From Paenibacillus paeoniae (GTDB lineage: Bacteria > Bacillota > Bacilli > Paenibacillales > Paenibacillaceae): a DNA stretch of 64,000 nt. Both the position numbers and the translations under genes were made by a program. Below are positions 43,981-52,934 of the stretch, piece after piece. The DNA lies in assembly GCF_003388735.1 (NCBI RefSeq), contig NZ_QUBQ01000003.1:186001-250000 (forward strand). The letters run 5' to 3'. The notes under the pieces were generated by a model. That model saw only the letters and a list, made by a program, of their open reading frames with translations, did not search any database and had not been told where the DNA came from. Positions within the stretch are counted from its first letter, which is position 1. Each line of letters opens with the position of its first letter.

Positions 43981-45666
43981 ATGGGTAATGAAAGAATGGG
44001 CGGAACGACTTTTCATGCGGACAGTCGTCTGCGAATGCTGGAAGGAATGACAGAAGAGCGACTGGATGTGCTCGTGATCGGCGGAGGCATTACGGGGGCA
44101 GGCATTGCGCTTGATGCCGCAAGTCGGGGAATGAAGGTGGGGCTTGTGGAGATGCAAGACTTTGCGTCTGGCACCTCCAGCCGCTCGACCAAGCTGATTC
44201 ACGGCGGATTGCGCTACTTGAAACAACTGGAGATTGGGGTAGTCGCGGAAGTGGGCAAGGAGAGAGCGGTCGTCTATGAGAACGGCCCGCATGTGACGAC
44301 GCCGGAGCGGATGCTGCTGCCCCTCTACCAAGGGGGCAGCTTCGGCAAGCTGACGACGTCGATGGCGCTGCGCTTCTATGACTTCCTGGCAGGAGTGAAG
44401 AAGGCTGAGCGCCGCAAGATGCTCAGCAGCACCACGACCTTGCAGCGAGAGCCGCTATTGAAGCGAATGGGCCTGAAGGGCGGCGGACTTTATGTGGAAT
44501 ACCGGACGGATGATGCAAGACTCACGATTGAAGTGATGAAGAAGGCCGTCTCGCTCGGCGCGCGGGCTGTCAATTATGCGAAGGCGGAGCAGCTATGGCA
44601 CGGCTCGGACGGAAAGCTCGCCGGAGCGACAATTCGAGATGTCATTGGCGGAGAGCTGTTCCGCGTGGAGGCGGGAATCGTCATCAATGCAACCGGTCCG
44701 TGGGTCGATGAAATACGGGAGTCGGACGGCTCCAGAGGAGGTAAAACACTTCATCTCACAAAAGGCGTGCATGTGGTGTTCGACGGCGTTCGGTTCCCGC
44801 TTCGCCAAGCCGTCTACTTCGATACGCCGGATGGACGCATGATATTCGCGATACCACGCGAAGGCAAGACCTATCTAGGCACTACGGATACGAATTATGC
44901 GGGGGATACAGCGAATCCGACGATGACGAAGGAGGATCGTACCTATCTGCTGAAAGCCGCAAATGCCATGTTCCCGACACTAAAGCTGACGTCAGCGGAT
45001 GTGGAATCCAGTTGGGCGGGATTGCGTCCGCTCGTCCATCAGGAAGGAAAGTCCCCGTCGGAAATTTCGCGGCGTGATGAAATATTCGTCTCCGCGTCGG
45101 GCCTTGTATCCATTGCCGGGGGCAAGCTGACCGGCTATCGCAAGATGGCGGAAGCGGTCGTGGATCGAGCGGCGAAGCTGGGACAGGCAGCAGGCGCTTC
45201 GGGCTTTGGGCCAAGCCGAACTAAAGCGATGCCGATTTCCGGAGGCGATACAGGCGGGTCGGAGGGCTTCGAGGCATATGTGGCGGGGAAGACAGCTGCG
45301 GGCATCGCGCTTGGACTGGACGGAGCAGCAGCTTCTCGATTGACTCGTCGATACGGCTCGAATACGGATGCCTTATGGCGAATGTACCCGGACGCGGTGA
45401 AGCTGCATGGGAAGTATGGCTTGCCGAATGAGCTGGCTATTCAGCTTCTCTATTCGATCAGGGAGGAGATGACGGTGAAGGCAGTCGACTTCTATATCCG
45501 CCGAACGGGATTACTCTACTTTGATATCCATGAGGTGCGCAGATGGAAGTCCGTTGTATTGCATGCCATGGGAGACGAGCTTGGCTGGAGCAGGTCCGAC
45601 ATGGCATCGCATGAGAGAGAGCTGGATATAGCCTTGGAATCGGCAACTATGCCATCGCCACAATAG
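43981..45666 (+). CDS. glpD: Aerobic glycerol-3-phosphate dehydrogenase
   Basis: ATG 43981 has AGGAGGG six bases upstream. The 561-residue flavoprotein shows the FAD Rossmann motif DVLVIGGGITGAGIALDAAS, the GTSSRSTKLIHGGLRYL motif, IVINATGPWVDEI, YLGTTDTNY and AGGKLTGYRKMAE, then the C-terminal helical cap. It oxidises glycerol-3-phosphate to dihydroxyacetone phosphate and passes electrons to quinone at the membrane. It acts directly after GlpK. Confidence 0.97.
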   Translation: MGNERMGGTTFHADSRLRMLEGMTEERLDVLVIGGGITGAGIALDAASRGMKVGLVEMQDFASGTSSRSTKLIHGGLRYLKQLEIGVVAEVGKERAVVYENGPHVTTPERMLLPLYQGGSFGKLTTSMALRFYDFLAGVKKAERRKMLSSTTTLQREPLLKRMGLKGGGLYVEYRTDDARLTIEVMKKAVSLGARAVNYAKAEQLWHGSDGKLAGATIRDVIGGELFRVEAGIVINATGPWVDEIRESDGSRGGKTLHLTKGVHVVFDGVRFPLRQAVYFDTPDGRMIFAIPREGKTYLGTTDTNYAGDTANPTMTKEDRTYLLKAANAMFPTLKLTSADVESSWAGLRPLVHQEGKSPSEISRRDEIFVSASGLVSIAGGKLTGYRKMAEAVVDRAAKLGQAAGASGFGPSRTKAMPISGGDTGGSEGFEAYVAGKTAAGIALGLDGAAASRLTRRYGSNTDALWRMYPDAVKLHGKYGLPNELAIQLLYSIREEMTVKAVDFYIRRTGLLYFDIHEVRRWKSVVLHAMGDELGWSRSDMASHERELDIALESATMPSPQ

Positions 45667-45792
45667 CACCCAAAAACTTCTCTATTATTGGAATCTTTCA
45701 AATGACAGCAATCGACAAAAATATGATAGAATAAGGGAATAAACTGTGCGAATATCTTTCGTGCCATCTCTTCCAAGAAGCAGGTGATTCCC

Positions 45793-46311
45793 ATGAGACT
45801 GACCAAAGCTATCATAATCGTATTATTGCTATTCATCATATCGTTCCCTATGGCCTCCTCCAAGGCGCATGCTGGTATGTTCGACCGGCTGAAGGACATC
45901 TATCAGGCGCCGGATAAGCTGGCCGAGCTGAAGGGTCAGTACGAGTCCACCAAGCAGATGCTGGAAGGGCAACTGGAGGCGCAGCGCGAGCAGCTTGAGC
46001 TTACCCGCCAGCAAGCTTCGGATTTGCTTGCCCAGCAAGAAGCGCTGCTGGCTCAACAAGAAGGCCTAATCGCCGAGCAGGAGGAATTGCTGAAGAATAA
46101 TGAAGCACTGAAGCTGGACAATCAGACGCTGATTGCCCAGATGGAGGCAGCAGAAGCGAAGAAGCAATCGCTATTCAGCAAGGCGATCCTTATTGCCGTC
46201 TCGCTCATTGCCGTCCTTGCAGCTTACGCCTTGTCGGTCAGAATATGGCGCTTCGTCGTATGGCGCAAGCAGAGACGCAGCGGCCATGGTCATGAGGCTA
46301 TGCTGCCATGA
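45793..46311 (+). CDS. Membrane-anchored coiled-coil protein with signal peptide, unknown
   Basis: ATG 45793 follows AGGTGA by six bases. The 172-residue protein has an N-terminal signal sequence (about 1-25, ending SSKAHA), a long Gln/Glu-rich coiled coil (about 45-125, with repeated LLAQQE and LEGQLEAQREQLEL) and a C-terminal membrane segment (about 132-152) with a basic tail. It could span the envelope space from the membrane. It overlaps the AIM24-family gene by four bases, so the two are translationally coupled. Confidence 0.7.
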   Translation: MRLTKAIIIVLLLFIISFPMASSKAHAGMFDRLKDIYQAPDKLAELKGQYESTKQMLEGQLEAQREQLELTRQQASDLLAQQEALLAQQEGLIAEQEELLKNNEALKLDNQTLIAQMEAAEAKKQSLFSKAILIAVSLIAVLAAYALSVRIWRFVVWRKQRRSGHGHEAMLP

Positions 46312-46997
46312 AGATCACCACGCCTTCGCCGATCGGCTATGTGCGGGTGCAGTTGGATCAGGGAGATGCTCTGCATGTGCTTCACCCCAAGTCCATTGTT
46401 GCGTATCAGGGCGAGCCGCGCAGCCGAGAAGACCGCTTTATGAATATTGGCGGCGCGTATCGCAAGCGGAAGTGGATTCGCTCCCGCTTGCAAGGGACAA
46501 GCGAGTTCCTGCTAGGTCTTCCTCCCGGCTGTTCACTGGAGTCGATTGAAATTCCGGAGGACAGCAACCTGCTGTTTGACTTCCGCCATGTGGCGATGTT
46601 CTCTGACGGCATGACCTTCAAGAGCAAAATTTTGAAATGGAAAACGGCCTGGATTACAAGAGAACTGATTCGAATCAAATTCAGCGGACCGGGTACGCTC
46701 GGTGTACTGACTGCGGGCGATCTGGCGGCGATCCAGCTTCATCCCGAGCGGCCGCTCTTCGTTGACAAGAGCGCACTGGTGGCCTATCCCGAGGATGCGG
46801 AGATCAAGCTGTCCGTCTATGGCAACTCTCTGGCGAGCCAGCATATGAACGTGCAATGGGAGCTGCGGGGGAAGGGGCCTGTGCTCATTCAGACCGGATC
46901 TCGCGATTCCGGCTTGCAGGACAAGCTGACAGGCGATGGCTGGTTTAAGCGGCTGCTCAGAGAAGTGCTTCCATTCGGCAGTGTATATATCAAATAG
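46308..46997 (+). CDS. AIM24 family protein
   Basis: A 229-residue beta-rich protein with the AIM24 (DUF124) pattern: an N-terminal strand GYVRVQLDQGDALHVLHPKS, the FLLGLPPGCSLESIEI region, TAGDLAAIQLHPERPLFVDK and a C-terminal tail. The protein has no signal peptide or membrane segment. AIM24 proteins are often found with membrane or stress proteins, but no biochemical role is established. The ATGA overlap with the coiled-coil gene suggests the two products act together. Confidence 0.8.
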   Translation: MKITTPSPIGYVRVQLDQGDALHVLHPKSIVAYQGEPRSREDRFMNIGGAYRKRKWIRSRLQGTSEFLLGLPPGCSLESIEIPEDSNLLFDFRHVAMFSDGMTFKSKILKWKTAWITRELIRIKFSGPGTLGVLTAGDLAAIQLHPERPLFVDKSALVAYPEDAEIKLSVYGNSLASQHMNVQWELRGKGPVLIQTGSRDSGLQDKLTGDGWFKRLLREVLPFGSVYIK

Positions 46998-47092
46998 ATT
47001 TTTTGCATGGAATGAATAATAATGTTTTACATCAATATGTAAACGATTCCAATTAGTTGAGTGATTGAATGAGATGGAAGGGGGAAGCTGAG

Positions 47093-48748
47093 ATGTACAA
47101 GGTTCTGCTTGTCGACGATGAAGCCGATGTCAGAGAAGGGCTGCTCGGAGAGATTGATTGGGATCAGCATGGCTTTACGATTGTCGGTACGGCCGAGAAC
47201 GGTCAAGAAGCATTGGAACTATGCGAGAGACTTGCTCCTGACGTCGTCATTACCGATATTAGCATGCCCTTCATGAACGGACTGGAGCTGTCTCATTGGC
47301 TGCGCCAGCATCAACCGCTGGTGAAGATCGTCATTCTTACGGGATACGATGAATTCGATTATGCGAGGCAAGCGGTCAGATTGAGCGTAGATGAATATTT
47401 GCTTAAGCCTTTCTCTTCGGATACCTTTTCCGAATTGCTGGACAAGATCAAGCACCGGATTGAAGCCGAGGTGGCGGAGCGGGAGGATATACATCGGCTG
47501 GAGGAGCATTACCGCACCAGCTTGCCGTTGCTCGGAGAAGGGTTTCTTGCCTCCTTGCTTACGCGTAAGCTGTCCAGGTCCGTCATTGAGGAGAAGGCGC
47601 ATAGCTATGGCTTACGATTGAAGGGAAGCGGATATGCTGCGGCAGTCCTGGCGCTTCATCACGGAGAGGATGGCGAGAGGGCCACCGATTCCGACTCGCT
47701 TCGCGGCTCTGGCGATATGGAGCTGATGCTGCAAGCGATGCTGAATATCGTCAGGGAATGGTGGGATGCGGGTCAATTGGGCAACGTATTTATCCATCAG
47801 GAGAGCGTGGCGCTTATTGGCATAGACAGCGAATGCGAAGGAGAAGCGTGGGAGAGACGAATGAGCGAGACGCTGGACAATATTGTACGAAGCATTCGCC
47901 ATTACTTGAAGCTGTCGACAACAATCGGCGTTGGTTCCGTCACGACAGATTTATCTCATTTGAAGGACTCCTATTCGGATGCTTTGCTTGCGCTTGATTA
48001 CCGGCTGGTGCTAGGCTCCGGCAAAGTTATCTATATCGGAGATATGGAGCATCGTATTGGCAAGAAGCTGCGACTTGATGAGTTGAAGGCGAGCGCGCTC
48101 ATTCGAGGCTTGAAGGTTGGCACGCCAGCGGAGCTGAGGGAGGCGGTATCGGTTATCTTTGCAGAGCCGGCCCAATATGCTTATGCCTACGGTGATATTC
48201 AAGTATATCTGCTGGAGGTATGCACGACCGTGTGGCGCACGGCTCAGGATGCGGGACTTGCGCTGGATGACCTGTTCGGGCAGAGCTTCCAGCTGCATAT
48301 GGAGCTGTTCCGGTATGCGGGGATGCAGGAGATGGAGCTATGGTTCCATGACATTTGCCTTCGGATTCTGCAAGCGATTGCGAGCAAGCGCCAATACACC
48401 TACAAGGACTTGGTAGAGAAGGCTATTCTCTATACGAAGGAACATTACGGAGATCCCGATCTGTCGATTCAACAGGTATGCGCTATGCTGCATATTAGCG
48501 CGGGGTATTTCAGCGGCGTATTCAAGAAGGAGACGCGTATGACGTTCGGGCAATACCTGATGCATATACGGATGGAGGCGGCTATGGCGTTGCTCAGAGA
48601 GACGGAGCTTAAGGCATTCGAAATCGCTGAGCGGGTCGGATTCGCCGATCCCAATTACTTCAGCTTCTGCTTCAAAAAACGGCTCGGCATATCGCCGAAG
48701 GAATACCGCAGCCGCCCCGAGGCGAACCACGGAGAGCTATCGTCATGA
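47093..48748 (+). CDS. YesN-type response regulator with AraC DNA-binding domain
   Basis: ATG 47093 follows AGGGGGAA by seven bases. The 551-residue protein has a receiver domain (phospho-acceptor Asp in DVVITDISMPFMNG, Lys in YLLKPFSSD), a long middle region of about 300 residues and a C-terminal AraC domain (LSIQQVCAMLHISAGYFSGV and KAFEIAERVGFADPNYFSFC). It overlaps its YesM-type kinase gene by four bases. The direct repeats at 51679-51711, upstream of mglB, are the likely target. Confidence 0.92.
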   Translation: MYKVLLVDDEADVREGLLGEIDWDQHGFTIVGTAENGQEALELCERLAPDVVITDISMPFMNGLELSHWLRQHQPLVKIVILTGYDEFDYARQAVRLSVDEYLLKPFSSDTFSELLDKIKHRIEAEVAEREDIHRLEEHYRTSLPLLGEGFLASLLTRKLSRSVIEEKAHSYGLRLKGSGYAAAVLALHHGEDGERATDSDSLRGSGDMELMLQAMLNIVREWWDAGQLGNVFIHQESVALIGIDSECEGEAWERRMSETLDNIVRSIRHYLKLSTTIGVGSVTTDLSHLKDSYSDALLALDYRLVLGSGKVIYIGDMEHRIGKKLRLDELKASALIRGLKVGTPAELREAVSVIFAEPAQYAYAYGDIQVYLLEVCTTVWRTAQDAGLALDDLFGQSFQLHMELFRYAGMQEMELWFHDICLRILQAIASKRQYTYKDLVEKAILYTKEHYGDPDLSIQQVCAMLHISAGYFSGVFKKETRMTFGQYLMHIRMEAAMALLRETELKAFEIAERVGFADPNYFSFCFKKRLGISPKEYRSRPEANHGELSS

Positions 48749-50574
48749 AAAGTGGATGCCTGAGTCTGCTGCGCCATCTGGGGCTGCAGCGTTGGCGGGA
48801 CCAGCTTCGGACGAGCAGCATCCAATCGATCATCATGTGGTCATTTTCCCTGTGTTTGCTGCTTATCGTGATGTTGGCCGCCGTTTTGCTCTACAACAAG
48901 TTTTCGCGCACAGCAGAAGAGAATGTGCTGCTTGGCACAAGTCAGATCGTAGATCAGGTTGGCTACAACCTGGAGGATTACGTGGACGGCATGGCGCAGC
49001 TCTATCGGACGATCGAACAGCATATGCTGGTCGGAGCTTCCTGGGATGACGAGAAGGTGGCCGAGCAGCTTGATATTTTGATGAGCAGCAGGGATGACGT
49101 AGTCTCGATTGCGTTATTCGATGAGCAGGGCGAGCTGCTTCGCAATCATCCTGCGGCTCCAGTTCGTCCAAGCGCGCGTGTATCGGCGCAAAGCTGGTTT
49201 CATTCCGCGATGCGGGTATCCAATCATTTGAGCTTTTCGCTGCCTCATGTTCAGAACTTGTACGATGGTACCTACAAGTGGGTCGTCTCGATGAGCAAGG
49301 GACTCACAATCGAGAAGGAAGGCAAGCCGATGAATGTCGTGCTGCTTGTGGACATCAATTTCAAAAAAATTGATGAGCTGAGCAGTCGGATTAGTCTGGG
49401 CAAACGGGGGTACGTCTATATTATCGACGAGGGAGCGGGCAATATTGTCTACCATCCGCAGCAGCAATTGATCTATATGGGACTGCGAAATGAAAACGTG
49501 GAGAAGGCACTTACATCAAGCGGTAGCTATATGGATAAGGTGGATGGCGTAAAACGGCTCAATACTGTCAGATCGGTCTATAACATCGGCTGGAAGGTCG
49601 TCGGTGTAGCTTATTTGGACGAAATGATGACAACCCGGGAAGAGATGAACCGTTATTTGATTCAGGTTGTGGTGATCGTTCTAGTCTTGTCTATTCTAAT
49701 TTCAATGCTGCTTGCCTCCATGCTTGCTCGGCCTATTCGACGAATGGGTGCGACGATGAAAGCTGTAGAGCGGGGGGACTTCGATGTGGAGCTGCCGCTG
49801 CGTGGACCGCTTGAGGTCGTCCAGCTGTCGAGCCGCTTCAATCTCATGCTGGACAAGATTCGGGGACTGATGCGGCAAATTATTGTAGAGCAGGAATCGA
49901 AGCGGAAGTATGAGCTGGAAGCTTTGCAGGCGCAGATCAATCCGCATTTTTTGTACAATACGCTTAATTCGGTCGTGCGGATGGTCGGCATGAGCAAAAA
50001 CGAGGACATTATTACGATGATTACATCACTGTCCAAGCTGTTCAGGATTAGTCTGAGCAAAGGGAGGACCGTAATTAAAGTCAGCGAGGAATTGGAGCAT
50101 GCGCGACATTACCTTACGATCCAGCAGATGCGATTCAAGCAAAAATTCAAGTTCGAGATTGAAGCGGAGGAATCGGTACTGGATTGCTATACGTTAAAAC
50201 TTGTCTTGCAGCCGTTGATCGAAAATGCGATTGTTCATGGCATTGAATATTTGGTTGACGAAGGAACGATTCGGATTGGGGCGAGATTGGAAGGGGAGAC
50301 GCTGGTGCTGGAGGTTGCCGATAACGGAGTTGGCATGTCGCAGCATCAGCTTGCGGGACTGCTGGAGCCTGGCGAGAGCAGGGATGAGGATGTGCGTTCT
50401 GCCTCTAGCGGGGGATCCGGGGTAGCGGTGCGCAATGTGCATGACCGAATTCAGCTGTATTATGGTGTACGGTATGGCTTGTCTTATACAAGCGAGCGTG
50501 AGGAAGGAACGGTCGTACATATTCGAATGCCTGCCGTGCATCAGGCGGAGGGGGAGATTGTCCATGAAGACTAG
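48745..50574 (+). CDS. YesM-type sensor histidine kinase
   Basis: A 609-residue kinase: membrane segment 1 (about 34-55), an extracytoplasmic dCache-like sensor, membrane segment 2 (about 305-330), HAMP and the His_kinase domain with the phospho-acceptor His in QINPHFLYNTLNSVVRMVGM. The ATPase part contains LVLQPLIENAIVHGIEYLVD and DNGVGMS. It is followed, with an 11-base overlap, by a sugar-binding lipoprotein, which may present the ligand to the kinase as in three-component sugar sensors. Confidence 0.93.
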   Translation: MKSGCLSLLRHLGLQRWRDQLRTSSIQSIIMWSFSLCLLLIVMLAAVLLYNKFSRTAEENVLLGTSQIVDQVGYNLEDYVDGMAQLYRTIEQHMLVGASWDDEKVAEQLDILMSSRDDVVSIALFDEQGELLRNHPAAPVRPSARVSAQSWFHSAMRVSNHLSFSLPHVQNLYDGTYKWVVSMSKGLTIEKEGKPMNVVLLVDINFKKIDELSSRISLGKRGYVYIIDEGAGNIVYHPQQQLIYMGLRNENVEKALTSSGSYMDKVDGVKRLNTVRSVYNIGWKVVGVAYLDEMMTTREEMNRYLIQVVVIVLVLSILISMLLASMLARPIRRMGATMKAVERGDFDVELPLRGPLEVVQLSSRFNLMLDKIRGLMRQIIVEQESKRKYELEALQAQINPHFLYNTLNSVVRMVGMSKNEDIITMITSLSKLFRISLSKGRTVIKVSEELEHARHYLTIQQMRFKQKFKFEIEAEESVLDCYTLKLVLQPLIENAIVHGIEYLVDEGTIRIGARLEGETLVLEVADNGVGMSQHQLAGLLEPGESRDEDVRSASSGGSGVAVRNVHDRIQLYYGVRYGLSYTSEREEGTVVHIRMPAVHQAEGEIVHED

Positions 50575-51583
50575 CAATCGCGAGAAATGCCCTCACTATA
50601 GGCCGTGGCGCCGCCTGACAGCTGTTTTAATGGGAGGGGCAATATGGATTACAGGGCTGACGGGATGCTTGACATCCGATATCGATTCTGGCAAGCCGGA
50701 GCCGCCTGCGCATACCATTGCGCTTATTGCACCGGTGCATGCGGGCGAGCAGGGTGATGCGATGAGGCTTGGCGCAGAAGCGGCAGCGAAGGAATTTGGC
50801 ATACAGCTGCAGTACGCTTCCTTCAAGCCGAATGAGGATGCCAGCGAGCAGTTGGCTGCCGCTTTACGGATGGTTGAAGAGGGATCGTCGGCTATCCTGA
50901 TCGATCCCGCCAATGAGCACGTACTGGAGCAACTCGCGGCGGTGGCTTCGGCAAAAGGCGTTCCAGTTGTGGCGCTTAATGATGAGCGACTGATCAAGGG
51001 TGTACAAAGCGCCATCACGGTCGATCATGTGGAGGCCGGGCGGCAAGCGGGAGAGGCGCTGGCCAAGCTGATCGACGACAAGGGCACAGTGGCCATTATG
51101 CGATCCGACCGTACGGACCCGGACTTGGATCTGCGAGAAGCGGGCATACGGGAGTCGTTCGCTCGCCATCCTTCTATCCGAATTGCAGAGAGCGCAAGCT
51201 GCGGCAATTTACGAGATGCTTGCTGGAACGCAGCCAAGGGTATGCTTGATGCATCGCCGATTGACGGTGCTATTGCCCTGGAATCCGGTGCTTCGCTGGG
51301 ACTGGCGGATGAGGCCAAGCGACGGGGCGAGGCGGGCAATCTGAAAATCGTGGCATTCGGCAGCCAGGTGGAGCAGCTGTCCCTGCTTCAGGATGGGGTC
51401 ATTCATCAGCTTGTCGTACAGAATGATTTCAGTTTTGGCTATATCGGCTTGGAGCAGGCGGTTGCGCTGCTGACGGGCAAGGAGACGCCAGGCCATCCGA
51501 CGATGCTGGGGACGAAGGTCGTCAATGCGGACAATATGTTTTGGATGAATAATCAGAAGCTGCTCTTTCCATTCGTTCAGTGA
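50564..51583 (+). CDS. Sugar-binding lipoprotein associated with the YesM kinase
   Basis: ATG 50564 follows GGAGGGGGA. The 339-residue protein has a signal peptide with lipobox LTGC and a type I binding fold of the RbsB kind (HTIALIAPVHAGEQGDAMRL, SSAILIDPANEHVLEQLAAV, VALNDERLIKGVQSAITVDH). It overlaps the kinase gene and is separated from the importer operon by a promoter region, so it is more likely a sensor subunit than the importer's own binding protein. Confidence 0.85.
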   Translation: MKTSNREKCPHYRPWRRLTAVLMGGAIWITGLTGCLTSDIDSGKPEPPAHTIALIAPVHAGEQGDAMRLGAEAAAKEFGIQLQYASFKPNEDASEQLAAALRMVEEGSSAILIDPANEHVLEQLAAVASAKGVPVVALNDERLIKGVQSAITVDHVEAGRQAGEALAKLIDDKGTVAIMRSDRTDPDLDLREAGIRESFARHPSIRIAESASCGNLRDACWNAAKGMLDASPIDGAIALESGASLGLADEAKRRGEAGNLKIVAFGSQVEQLSLLQDGVIHQLVVQNDFSFGYIGLEQAVALLTGKETPGHPTMLGTKVVNADNMFWMNNQKLLFPFVQ

Positions 51584-51678
51584 AGGGTCCTTTTACTATT
51601 GCTTTAGCTGCTCGTTGCGAGGCGACATGTTGGGAGCTGGGAGCGGGATTGGGGCAGCAGGCCGGGTGGAAGAAAGTG

Positions 51679-51742
51679 ATGAGAATTTTGCTAGAAGACA
51701 TGAGAATTTTGAATTCGCTTACATGGAGGGATCAGGCATAAT
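51679..51742 (+). promoter_or_regulatory. mglB promoter with two AraC-type direct repeats
   Basis: ATGAGAATTTTG occurs at 51679-51690 and again at 51700-51711, 21 bases apart (two helical turns). A weak -35 TTCGCT (51714-51719), a 17-base spacer and CATAAT (51737-51742) follow directly. The layout is that of activation by an AraC-type protein touching sigma; YesN above is the candidate. Upstream 51584-51678 shows nothing else. Confidence 0.65.
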
Positions 51743-51820
51743 GACCTTAGCGGGCGGATGGCAGGGCGAAAAAGCGTCGGCGGTTCGGCCGAATCGAATG
51801 AATGAAATGGGGGCTATGGG

Positions 51821-52843
51821 ATGAAAAAAAAGGGATGGGCGATGCTGGCGATGGCAACGATGCTGGCCATGACAGCTTGCAGTAACGGAGGCGGGAAAGA
51901 GTCTTCCGGCGGCGGTGCGAAAATGGGGGTAGCCATCTACAAGTTTGACGATACGTTCATGACGGGCGTCCGAAATGCAATGTCGGCAGCAGCTGAAGGC
52001 AAGGTTTCGCTCGATATTGTCGACAGCCAGAACGCGCAGCCGACCCAGAACGAGAAGGTTGACCTGTTTATCTCCAAAAAATATAAAGCCATGATTATTA
52101 ATCCGGTTGACCGTACAGCGGCAGGCGTCATTATCGACAAAGCGAAGGACGCGAACATTCCAGTAGTGTTCCTGAATCGGGAACCAATCGCCGAGGATAT
52201 GAACAAGTGGGATAAAGTGTTTTATGTGGGAGCGAAGGCGGAGGAATCCGGCACAATCTCCGGGCAGTTGCTGGTGGACTACTGGAAGGCGAATCCGGGA
52301 GCAGACAAAAACGGAGACGGCAAGCTGCAATATGTTATGCTCCAAGGCGAGCCGGGCCATCAGGACGCGGAGCTGCGGACGAAATTCTCCGTTCAGGCCA
52401 TTCAGGATGCGGGCATTGAAGTAGAGGCGCTTGCGGAAGATACGGCGATGTGGGATCGCGTGAAAGGCCAAGAGAAAATGCAAGCGTTCCTAGCTTCTCA
52501 TGGCGACAAGATTGAAGCGGTTATCGCCAATAACGACGACATGGCACTTGGCGCTATCGAAGCGCTCAAGGCGGCAGGTTATTTCAATGGCGACAAGTTT
52601 ATACCAGTAATCGGCGTAGATGCAACAGCTCCAGCGATCCAAGCGTTGGAAGACGGCACGCTGCTCGGCACCGTGCTGAATGATGCGAAGAACCAAGGTG
52701 CGGCATCGGTTGCGCTGGCGGATGTGCTGGCGAAAGGCGAGACGCCGACCAAAGATAATACGGGCTTCGACATTACCGACGGCAAATATGTCTGGATCGC
52801 CTATAAGAAAATTACGAAAGACAATGTAGCCGACGCTAAATAA
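51821..52843 (+). CDS. mglB: Galactose/methyl-galactoside-type ABC transporter binding lipoprotein
   Basis: A 340-residue lipoprotein (lipobox MTACS) with the MglB fold: KMGVAIYKFDDTFMTGVRNA, IINPVDRTAAGVIIDKAKDA, VVFLNREPIAEDMNKWDKVF, the DKNGDGKLQY calcium-binding loop typical of galactose-binding proteins, and VIANNDDMALGAIEALKAAG. It binds galactose or glucose, most likely. It is the first gene of the importer with MglA- and MglC-type genes. Confidence 0.9.
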   Translation: MKKKGWAMLAMATMLAMTACSNGGGKESSGGGAKMGVAIYKFDDTFMTGVRNAMSAAAEGKVSLDIVDSQNAQPTQNEKVDLFISKKYKAMIINPVDRTAAGVIIDKAKDANIPVVFLNREPIAEDMNKWDKVFYVGAKAEESGTISGQLLVDYWKANPGADKNGDGKLQYVMLQGEPGHQDAELRTKFSVQAIQDAGIEVEALAEDTAMWDRVKGQEKMQAFLASHGDKIEAVIANNDDMALGAIEALKAAGYFNGDKFIPVIGVDATAPAIQALEDGTLLGTVLNDAKNQGAASVALADVLAKGETPTKDNTGFDITDGKYVWIAYKKITKDNVADAK

Positions 52844-52855
52844 ATGACAGTTGGG

Positions 52856-52888
52856 AAGGGGCAACGGCATTCCATGGCGTTGCCCCTT
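52856..52888 (+). promoter_or_regulatory. Intra-operon hairpin between mglB and mglA
   Basis: AAGGGGCAACG / CGTTGCCCCTT, an 11-pair stem without a T run. Such hairpins protect the upstream message and raise the amount of binding protein over ATPase. Confidence 0.6.
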
Positions 52889-52934
52889 TCATATCAATGG
52901 ACGGCATAAGAACGACTGACGTGGAGGGAATGCA

